Origin: a virus
Length of the DNA: 35,187 bases
IMG/VR virus record: IMGVR_UViG_3300044701_002749
Span: 1-35,187 of that record
Direction: 5' to 3' (one strand)
Every line of letters starts with the position of its first letter. The stretch's first letter is position 1. Shown here one piece after another: positions 27,959-34,304 of this stretch. The position numbers and the translations under genes are program-made. The notes beneath the pieces were generated by a model. The model did no database searches and had not been told where the DNA came from. It saw only the letters and a list, made by a program, of their open reading frames with translations.

Positions 27959-28008
27959 ACCCCTAAATTTAGTGGCACTAAATAATGTGCTACTTTAATT
28001 AAGGGGGT
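27959..28008 (+). promoter_or_regulatory. Long hairpin sequestering a ribosome binding site
   Basis: The inner stem GTGGCAC (27972-27978) pairs with GTGCTAC (27987-27993), 7 bp with one G-U pair and an 8-nt loop. An outer, imperfect extension pairs ACCCC (27959-27963) with GGGGT (28004-28008), with AATT pairing between them. The 3' arm contains AAGGGGG (28001-28007), the ribosome binding site of the gene at 28013. There is no T-tract after it, so it is not a typical terminator. Read-through transcripts would carry the closed form. Confidence 0.6.
27977..27986 (+). promoter_or_regulatory. Late-promoter-like box inside the hairpin loop
   Basis: ACTAAATAAT keeps the TAAATA core of the T4 late box and fills the hairpin loop. 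A transcript started six to eight bases downstream would begin near 27991-27993, lose the 5' arm and leave the ribosome binding site free. It matches TATAAATA at six of eight positions, so the call is tentative. Confidence 0.4.
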
Positions 28009-28012
28009 ATAG

Positions 28013-28363
28013 ATGGATGAACGTCTTCGAAAAGCCTTAGATTTTTCTAATTTCAGGCATACGTTTTCAATTCAACGAAAAATTTTAAAAGAAAAGAATG
28101 AAGCTAGGCTTACCTACGGCCATGGTGGAGGTGTGTTTAAAATAGATATGACATTGATAACTTTTGTCGATATGCTTATTAATAACGGTAGAAAAAATGA
28201 TGTACCTCTTTTAGATTCTAATAATAATCCAATTTTAATTAATGATCTAGATGAGTTTAAAAATGAAATATTAGACAGATATTTTACCTCTACTTTGGAA
28301 TATTATAAAGAATATGAAAAAGTTAAAAAAACTAGATCGTTGGAAAAACTTTTAGAACTATGA
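28013..28363 (+). CDS. Small conserved phage protein (116 aa), unknown function
   Basis: A compact, charged protein with no signal peptide or membrane segment. Features: an N-terminal helix (MDERLRKALDFSNFRHTFSI), a glycine motif LTYGHGGGVFKID (about residues 33-45), and a C-terminal helix rich in Lys/Glu/Tyr (YYKEYEKVKKTRSLEKLLEL). I recognise the overall pattern (RKALDFSN, TSTLEYYKEYEK) from small proteins in marine T4-like genomes, without a known role. The very strong AAGGGGG ribosome binding site lies inside a hairpin, so expression is probably controlled at initiation. The stop overlaps the start of the glycosyltransferase-like gene that follows (ATGA), so it is the first gene of the modification cassette. 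It might be an accessory factor for that pathway or an unrelated small virion protein. Confidence 0.65.
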   Translation: MDERLRKALDFSNFRHTFSIQRKILKEKNEARLTYGHGGGVFKIDMTLITFVDMLINNGRKNDVPLLDSNNNPILINDLDEFKNEILDRYFTSTLEYYKEYEKVKKTRSLEKLLEL

Positions 28364-29220
28364 ACAATGGCATATTAATTTTTGCTCACAACAGTCCTTT
28401 TATTGATTACGGAGTGATGGCAATGATATCGGGCGGGCTAGCCAAGAAAAATCTTCAATTGCCAGTATCGTTAGTAACAGATAACGGAACTTTGAATTGG
28501 TTAATAAAAAGTGGACTGGAGAAAAAGTTAAATGATATTTTTGAAAATATCATAGAAATAGAATATCCCTATACAGAAAATACAAGAAAACTCCATGACG
28601 GATTTCATCATCAGACAGTACCATTTTTGAATTCTAATAGATGTGATGCATATTCGTTAACTCCGTATAACAATACATTATTAATAGACAGCGATTTTTT
28701 AATTTTTACCAATAGACTAAACGAATTTTGGAATGTCGAATCTAGTGTTATGATTGGAGATTCTTTGAATGATATCTTAGAAGATCGTCCGGGATATTTA
28801 GATAAAAGAATTTCTGAATCGAGTATTCCCTTGTTGTGGGCTACGACAGTTATGTTCAAAAAAAATAAAGAAAGTGAGTTTTTCTTTAAATTGGTAGAAT
28901 TTATAAAGTTAAATTATGTTTATTTTGCCGATCTTTTTAGATTCAATCCGTCTCAGTTTAGAAATGATATTGCTTTCAGCATTGCCAAGCATATATTAAG
29001 TGGTTATGAGGTCGAAAATGTTTATAATCTTCCTCCGATAACTTCTGTATTAGATAAAGATACAGTATTAGAAATTGACAGCAATGGAAAAATGATAATT
29101 TTAATGAATCCGCATGATGATGGAAATTACAAATCTGCAAAAATTATAAACACCGATGTTCATATCATGAATAAACAGAGCATTATTAGAAATAAAGATA
29201 TTTTAATGGAATTAATATGA
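28360..29220 (+). CDS. Putative glycosyltransferase, GT8-like (copy A)
   Basis: Probable nucleotide-sugar-dependent glycosyltransferase with a GT-A fold (286 aa). It opens with a beta strand (GILIFAHNSPFIDYGVMAM) and has the metal/nucleotide motif DSD at residues 110-112, in TLLIDSDFLIF. Later NDIAFSIAKH (about 206-215) corresponds to DEAFSLSAK in the next gene; in GT8 proteins an acidic residue here lies near the acceptor. The two genes look like diverged paralogues. The start overlaps the previous stop by four bases (ATGA), and the stop overlaps the next start the same way, so translation is coupled. The donor sugar and acceptor cannot be read. A fibre or surface-glycan target is inferred from the position behind the fibre genes. 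Confidence 0.6.
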   Translation: MNNGILIFAHNSPFIDYGVMAMISGGLAKKNLQLPVSLVTDNGTLNWLIKSGLEKKLNDIFENIIEIEYPYTENTRKLHDGFHHQTVPFLNSNRCDAYSLTPYNNTLLIDSDFLIFTNRLNEFWNVESSVMIGDSLNDILEDRPGYLDKRISESSIPLLWATTVMFKKNKESEFFFKLVEFIKLNYVYFADLFRFNPSQFRNDIAFSIAKHILSGYEVENVYNLPPITSVLDKDTVLEIDSNGKMIILMNPHDDGNYKSAKIINTDVHIMNKQSIIRNKDILMELI

Positions 29221-30062
29221 ATTTTGGATACCTAATATTTGCATCTAATGAAAATGTAGACTATCTTAAGATGGCCTATTGTTTAGCCATTAGCATTAAA
29301 AATACCCAAAAAGCAGGGTACGATAAAGTAGCACTGGTGATAGATGACAAATCTAAAGTTAGAGATCTTAATTCACCGTGGGTATTTGACAATGTAATAG
29401 AATGGAACGAAAAGCAAGGATGGGATGGCAGGTCATGGATGGATGAATTAACACCGTTCGAACACACAGTATGTTTAGACGCAGATATGTTATTCCTAAG
29501 AGATTACAGTCATTGGGTAGATTATTTTATTGAAAATAAAACAGAATTATATCTACCGAGCAAAAGTTATACATTTAGAGACGAGCTTGTTAAAGACAAT
29601 TTTTATAGAAAAACTTTTGAAAAAAATGAACTTCCTAACCTTTATAGTTTCTACACTTATTTTGAAAAAAATTCTGACCTAGCAAAAGAATTTTTTACTC
29701 TAGGAAGATTTATTATAGAAAATCCTATAGAATTTTCAAACTTATTTTTAAGTAGCCACATTCCAAAAATTTTAGGTACCGATGAAGCGTTTTCTCTCAG
29801 TGCAAAAATTTTAGATATCTCAGACAAAATTAGTTATAATTTAGATTTTCCTCGAGTAACACATTTAAAACCTAGGATACAAGACTGGTCATTTTCTTCA
29901 GATAAAGTTACTGATCACGTAGGATTTTATTTAAATGATCAAGGAAATTTAAAGATAGGAAATTTTGAACAAACAAACATTATCCATTACGTTGAAAAAG
30001 ATCTAATGACTAATGAATATGTGAGCCTTCTAGAGGATATTTTATGGTCCAAGAAACAGTAG
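29217..30062 (+). CDS. Putative glycosyltransferase, GT8-like (copy B)
   Basis: Probable GT-A-fold glycosyltransferase (281 aa) and the clearer of the two GT8-like copies. Visible: an N-terminal strand-helix unit FGYLIFASNENVDYLKMAYC; the segment IKNTQKAGYDKVALVIDD; the metal-binding DAD motif at residues 88-90 (HTVCLDADMLFL); and LGTDEAFSLSAK at about 183-194, all in the order of glycogenin/GT8 proteins. The C-terminal part has RVTHLKPRIQDW, where GT8 enzymes often carry a His that binds the donor phosphate. Four-base overlap with the gene before; 19-base overlap with the gene after. Substrate unknown. A weak TGGA lies before the start, so coupling from the upstream gene probably matters. 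Confidence 0.65.
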   Translation: MNFGYLIFASNENVDYLKMAYCLAISIKNTQKAGYDKVALVIDDKSKVRDLNSPWVFDNVIEWNEKQGWDGRSWMDELTPFEHTVCLDADMLFLRDYSHWVDYFIENKTELYLPSKSYTFRDELVKDNFYRKTFEKNELPNLYSFYTYFEKNSDLAKEFFTLGRFIIENPIEFSNLFLSSHIPKILGTDEAFSLSAKILDISDKISYNLDFPRVTHLKPRIQDWSFSSDKVTDHVGFYLNDQGNLKIGNFEQTNIIHYVEKDLMTNEYVSLLEDILWSKKQ

Positions 30063-30640
30063 TTGAAGATTACTTCGACTTAACAATAGACATTCCTGTA
30101 ATAAAATACTACATTCGATTTACTTTAGAATCAGGAACAGTTACAGAAGTCTTTCCTAGTCATAATGATATAATGGATAATAACTGTATAGAAATTGATT
30201 CTGATATGGCTGATGATTTATTAATCGGAGTTAAAACACTATCTTCAATAAAAGTAGATATCAGTAAAACTCCTTTTAAGATTTTAGAAAATCAAGATTA
30301 CGATCTCGTATTAACTAAGATTGATAATGTATTGCATAGAGTAATTGAAAAAAAATGGTCAAACATATCTAAACCTGATATTCAGATAACGTACAGTAGA
30401 AAAGAAGAAGAACTCGTCTTTAAAATCAATCCGTCGTTAAAAGAAATGTCGTGGCCGGGAGAAAAAGAAATGATATTTTTAATTACTGGTTATAATGATC
30501 CTAATAATTTAAAAGAAATGATAAAATTTTCTATAGATGAATTAGTAGCATATCCACAAAAATTTAAGTGTAAATTACGCAGTAAATTTAGTATTTTTAC
30601 TAGAAGACTATTTTCTAATTATACTTTGGAAATTAAATGA
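30044..30640 (+). CDS. Unrecognised protein between glycosyltransferase genes (198 aa)
   Basis: Function not recognised. Residues about 1-105 alternate short beta strands and acidic turns (KYYIRFTLESGTVTEVFPSH, CIEIDSDMADDLLIG) and end in a helix, TKIDNVLHRVIEKKWSNI. The second half (about 106-198: IQITYSRKEEELVFKINPSL, EKEMIFLITGYNDPNNLKEM) is another beta-rich unit ending in a basic stretch (KCKLRSKFSIFTRRLFSN). No DxD motif, cysteine cluster, signal peptide or membrane segment is seen. The start lies 19 bases inside the upstream glycosyltransferase gene with a good GAGGA six bases before it, and its stop overlaps the next start (ATGA). It could be a carrier or substrate-binding partner of the cassette, or a virion protein; nothing in the sequence settles this. 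Confidence 0.6.
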   Translation: MVQETVVEDYFDLTIDIPVIKYYIRFTLESGTVTEVFPSHNDIMDNNCIEIDSDMADDLLIGVKTLSSIKVDISKTPFKILENQDYDLVLTKIDNVLHRVIEKKWSNISKPDIQITYSRKEEELVFKINPSLKEMSWPGEKEMIFLITGYNDPNNLKEMIKFSIDELVAYPQKFKCKLRSKFSIFTRRLFSNYTLEIK

Positions 30641-31551
30641 AAGTTATAGAATTTGATGTGGTATTTTTAAGTTACGACGAACCTAATGCAGATCTGCATT
30701 ATGCAGACTTGTGCAATAAAGTTCCTTGGGCTAAACGTGTTCACGGAGTTAAAGGCAGCGACCACGCACACAAAGCTGCCGCTGAAAAATCTGAGACTAA
30801 TTGGTTTGTTACAGTTGATGCTGACAACATAGTAGATACCAGATTTTTTAATATCGATCTTGATATGAAAGATCCTAAGATACAAGTCTACGGCTGGTGC
30901 GGTCGCAACGTGATTAATGGACTCCGTTATGGCAATGGAGGATTAAAAATCTGGAATAAAGAATTTGTGTTAAAAATGAAAACACATGAAAATTCTGACA
31001 GCGATAGAGGACAGGTTGATTTTTGTTGGGAAGACGGATATAAAAACTTTCCTTTAAGTTTCAGTGATAGTATAATAACGGGTAGTCCTTTCCAAGCCTG
31101 GAGAGCAGGTTTTAGAGAAGGAGTTAAGATGACATTACTTGACGGAGTAAAAGTTCAGCCTCAAGAGATACAAGAACGCATATGGTGGCACAATATCCAT
31201 AGACTTCGTATGTGGTCTACAGTAGGTGCTCATGAAGAAAATGGGTTATTTGCAGTTATGGGAGCTAGATTAGGCACCTGGATGACTAACTGTACGGATT
31301 GGAATTATATTGATGTAAGAGATTTTGAGATTCTGCGTAACATCTATAATGAAAATGTAAAGTGTTACGAAATCGATCATACGGGATTAATTGAAGCTAC
31401 AAAAGATCTCGGAGAAAAAATTAAAGTACAATTAGGTCTACATTGGCCTTATTTAGATTCTATACAGAGTAAGTATACGTTAGATTTATATAATGAAACA
31501 ATGAATTTAAATGATACTTATTTTAGACTTCCTGTGCCCGCAAATGTATGA
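30637..31551 (+). CDS. Putative glycosyltransferase-like protein with DAD motif (304 aa)
   Basis: A marine-phage protein that looks like a GT-A-type nucleotide-sugar transferase of a different family from the two GT8-like genes. The N-terminal unit FDVVFLSYDEPNADLHYADL is followed by WAKRVHGVKGSDHAHKAAAE and the acidic motif VDADN (DAD at 61-63), which in GT-A enzymes binds metal and donor. Next comes LRYGNGGLKIWNKEFVLKM (about 98-116). The second half is Trp-rich and unassigned (FQAWRAGFREGVKM, IWWHNIHRLRMWSTVGAHEE). The last third of the next gene repeats this fold. ATGA overlap with the previous gene; the C-terminus overlaps the next gene by eight bases. Activity is inferred from the motif and neighbours. 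Confidence 0.6.
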   Translation: MKVIEFDVVFLSYDEPNADLHYADLCNKVPWAKRVHGVKGSDHAHKAAAEKSETNWFVTVDADNIVDTRFFNIDLDMKDPKIQVYGWCGRNVINGLRYGNGGLKIWNKEFVLKMKTHENSDSDRGQVDFCWEDGYKNFPLSFSDSIITGSPFQAWRAGFREGVKMTLLDGVKVQPQEIQERIWWHNIHRLRMWSTVGAHEENGLFAVMGARLGTWMTNCTDWNYIDVRDFEILRNIYNENVKCYEIDHTGLIEATKDLGEKIKVQLGLHWPYLDSIQSKYTLDLYNETMNLNDTYFRLPVPANV

Positions 31552-32884
31552 TATTTTTTATGTTTCTCGAACTAAAGGATCGGATGAGGATTGGAAAAAA
31601 TTCAAATCTAAGTATCCTATTGCTCAGAGACTATGTAATATAGAATCATACGAAGACATAAGATCTCGCGCTTTCACAAAAATGTTTTGGGTTATATGGG
31701 ACGATCTTGAGATCGGCGACGATCTTAATCTATTAGAATATAAAGCTACTAAATGGGATGATATGTATGTTCACGTTTTTAAAAATGGAAAACACTATGA
31801 TGGAATCTGTTTATTTCCTAAATCGTTAAAAATATCTCAGAAAGAGTTTCATCATAGATTTTTTACAGACAAGAAAGAAATAGATATAGTTGTTAGTAAT
31901 CCTAAAAGGTACAACATCTATAGCCCTTCGACATTTGAAGAATATCAAATTATTGACGATGAAATTTTTTGGTTAAAATGGCCTGAGATCGAAGTTATTG
32001 ATGATGCTGTATTAGATTTATATTTCAGCCATCACAATGTTTATGATAGAAGAGAAAATCACATTTTTAAAAATTCTTCTAATGAAACTCATTCTTACAT
32101 AAATGGTTTGGTGCTGTGCAGCAAATACAAACCGTTGTCTAAAAGAGAATTTAATTTAAGATACGCTGTAGATAAAAAAGAATATGATATCGTAGCTACA
32201 AAGAGTTCAGATTATGATATTATTTTTATAAGTTACGAAGAACCCAATGCTGAAGAGAATTACGAAAATTTGATAACAAGATTTCCTAAAGCCAAACGAA
32301 TTCACGGAGTGAAGGGAATACATCAAGCACATATAAAAGCTGCAGAAATAGCTTCGACGTTTATGTTTTGGGTAGTTGATGGAGATGCGATTATAGAAGG
32401 AGATTTTAATTTTGATTTTAAAGTTTCTAGATGGGAAAAAGACATTGTACACGTATGGCGCAGTAAAAATCCTATTAATGATCTAGTTTATGGCTACGGC
32501 GGTGTTAAACTTCTTCCTCGAGATCTTACATTGAATATGGATGTGTCAACGCCGGATATGACTACGTCTATTAGCAATCAATTTAAAGCGATGGAATCGA
32601 TTTCAAATATTACAGCATTTAATACAGATTCTTTTAATACTTGGAAATCTGCATTTAGAGAATGTGTAAAATTAGCAAGTCGATCCATCGAAAGGCAGTT
32701 CGAAGAAGAAACTGCAACTAGATTAGAAGCATGGTGTACTACAGGTATAGATAAAAAGTTTGGCGAAGATGCTATAAGAGGAGCATTGGAAGGAAAAAAA
32801 TTCGGAGAAGAGAATAAAAATAATCCTGTAATGCTTTCAAAAATCAACGACTTTGACTGGCTCAAACAACAATATGGAATATAA
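31544..32884 (+). CDS. Three-module glycosyltransferase-like protein, two modules degenerate (446 aa)
   Basis: Related to the preceding gene but built from three successive modules. Module 1 (about 1-118) begins MYDIFYVSRTKG and has WVIWDDLEIGDD where a DxD motif would lie. Module 2 (about 124-215) begins YNIYSPSTFEEYQ and is shorter. Module 3 (about 224-440) begins YDIIFISYEEPNAEENYE, keeps KRIHGVKGIHQAHIKAAE and has VVDGDA (DGD at 279-281). Modules 1 and 2 share a clear ending (HVFKNG...KISQKEFHHRFFTDKKE versus HIFKNS...PLSKREFNLRYAVDKKE). Only module 3 looks catalytically equipped. The frame is open from 31511, but ATG 31544 fits the module start; there is no ribosome binding site, so translation is probably coupled to the upstream gene. 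Confidence 0.6.
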   Translation: MYDIFYVSRTKGSDEDWKKFKSKYPIAQRLCNIESYEDIRSRAFTKMFWVIWDDLEIGDDLNLLEYKATKWDDMYVHVFKNGKHYDGICLFPKSLKISQKEFHHRFFTDKKEIDIVVSNPKRYNIYSPSTFEEYQIIDDEIFWLKWPEIEVIDDAVLDLYFSHHNVYDRRENHIFKNSSNETHSYINGLVLCSKYKPLSKREFNLRYAVDKKEYDIVATKSSDYDIIFISYEEPNAEENYENLITRFPKAKRIHGVKGIHQAHIKAAEIASTFMFWVVDGDAIIEGDFNFDFKVSRWEKDIVHVWRSKNPINDLVYGYGGVKLLPRDLTLNMDVSTPDMTTSISNQFKAMESISNITAFNTDSFNTWKSAFRECVKLASRSIERQFEEETATRLEAWCTTGIDKKFGEDAIRGALEGKKFGEENKNNPVMLSKINDFDWLKQQYGI

Positions 32885-34304
32885 CAGAAATATTAAAGGT
32901 AACGAACTTCGAAAAATAGACGGACGATATCAATCGAGATATCTGCTTGACGCAGAATACGTTCATCAACAATTGAATGAGGTTAGCAATAGTTTTTGTT
33001 TAGCTAAATGGTTTAATGTGAGTATACATATTCCCACAGGTCGCACACATAGTTGTTACCATCCTAGAAGTCATTTAATTCCTATCGAAGAAATAAAAAT
33101 TGATGTAAGCTCATTACATAATACAACGTATAAAAAAAATCAAAGACAGTTGATGTTGAACGGAGTGCGTCCTCAAGAATGTGAATTTTGTTGGCAGATT
33201 GAGGACAGCGGTTCTCAACTTAGTGATCGAGCATATAGAAGTAAAGATGTTTGGGAACCAGAACTAATTGAAGAAGCGTTAGAGTTAGGCAGTAAAGGAA
33301 ATGCTAAACCTAGATATGTCGAAGTTAATTTTAATCAAGCCTGCAATTTTAAATGTAGTTATTGCAGTCCTCATCTAAGTACTGCTTGGATGGACGAGAT
33401 TAAAAAACAAGGACCTTTCAAATTAACGGACAGGATTCACAACGATATTAGATGGATTGAAAATGAAATGTCTATAAACAACGGACCAGACAATCCGTAT
33501 TTGTTGGCATTTTGGGAATGGTTACCTACAATATATCCTACATTACAAACATTCCGTATGACCGGTGGTGAACCATTAATGGATAAGAATACCTTTAGAA
33601 TGTTTGATTACGTTAAAAATAATCCCAAAAAGGATTTACATTTAAGTATCACTAGTAATTGTTGCCCTCCTGGAGATCAATGGTCGAAGTTTATGATAGC
33701 TCTAAAGGAGATTACTGACACTGATGCTATAGATCATTTTATGCTGTTCTGTAGCTTAGATAGTTGGGGCTCACAGGCTGAATATATACGTAATGGTATG
33801 GACTTTGATATGTTATATAACAATGTTATAGACTTTCTAGCAAATGCAGACAAACATAGTCTTACATTTATAATTACTTTTAATGCGTTGAGTTATACAG
33901 GATTTTACAACTACATCGAAAATATTTTAAATCTGAGAAAAAAATATAATACAAGTCGTCAATTAATTTGGTTTGATGTTCCTCAATTAATTGATCCAGA
34001 TTTTTTAAATCCTAAAATAATTCCTGAGCTAGTTTCTGAATTAGAAAAAACTATTGAATTTATGAAAAAGAATCCCGAAACACGGCGGAACGAGTTTAAA
34101 GGATTTAGCGATTTTGAAATTAGTAAAGTTCAAAGATTAATTGACTGGATAAAATCAGATACAGGATTTAATAAAAATCTAGCTATGGAAAACTTTTATA
34201 CGTTTTTTAGTCAACATGACGAACGTAGAAACACAAATTTTTTAGAAGTATTTCCAGAATTAGAAGATTTTTACAATAAATGCAAAGGAATTAACAGTGT
34301 CTAA
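32874..34304 (+). CDS. Radical SAM protein with N-terminal cysteine motif (476 aa)
   Basis: Radical SAM enzyme: NQACNFKCSYC gives the CX3CX2C cluster motif (C157, C161, C164), followed by the GGEP motif in FRMTGGEPLMD. Such enzymes cleave S-adenosylmethionine to start radical chemistry. Before the core is a region with HSCYHPR (C61), EEIKIDVSSLHNTTYKK and ECEFCW (C103, C106), which may bind a second Fe-S cluster, as in N-terminal-twitch radical SAM proteins. The core continues with LFCSLDSWGSQAEYIRNG. The partial gene after it is a paralogue. The reaction and substrate are unknown. A TTG start at 32853 is possible, but ATG 32874 is preferred; neither has a good ribosome binding site and the gene overlaps its predecessor by 11 bases. 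The setting with glycosyltransferases suggests sugar or protein modification. Confidence 0.8.
   Translation: MEYNRNIKGNELRKIDGRYQSRYLLDAEYVHQQLNEVSNSFCLAKWFNVSIHIPTGRTHSCYHPRSHLIPIEEIKIDVSSLHNTTYKKNQRQLMLNGVRPQECEFCWQIEDSGSQLSDRAYRSKDVWEPELIEEALELGSKGNAKPRYVEVNFNQACNFKCSYCSPHLSTAWMDEIKKQGPFKLTDRIHNDIRWIENEMSINNGPDNPYLLAFWEWLPTIYPTLQTFRMTGGEPLMDKNTFRMFDYVKNNPKKDLHLSITSNCCPPGDQWSKFMIALKEITDTDAIDHFMLFCSLDSWGSQAEYIRNGMDFDMLYNNVIDFLANADKHSLTFIITFNALSYTGFYNYIENILNLRKKYNTSRQLIWFDVPQLIDPDFLNPKIIPELVSELEKTIEFMKKNPETRRNEFKGFSDFEISKVQRLIDWIKSDTGFNKNLAMENFYTFFSQHDERRNTNFLEVFPELEDFYNKCKGINSV
34284..34290 (+). promoter_or_regulatory. Ribosome binding site fixing a GTG start
   Basis: AAAGGAA lies inside the end of the first radical SAM gene, six bases before GTG 34297. 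The first in-frame ATG, at 34312, has no comparable site upstream (TAATAGTTAT). This favours the GTG start, which overlaps the upstream stop by eight bases like the other junctions of the cassette. Confidence 0.65.

Noticed and set aside
27959-28008. Ordinary intrinsic terminator after the fibre genes
   Set aside because: A stem is present but is followed by GGGGGTATAG with no T-tract, and the 3' arm is the ribosome binding site of the next gene. A regulatory hairpin explains it better.
31511-31543. Upstream start for the three-module protein
   Set aside because: The extra residues (MILILDFLCPQ) are out-of-frame reading of the preceding gene, and the first module begins naturally at MYDIFYVSR, matching the start of the paralogous modules.
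32853-32873. TTG start for the first radical SAM gene
   Set aside because: A TTG codon without a ribosome binding site adds only seven residues; ATG 32874 fits the overlap pattern of the cassette.
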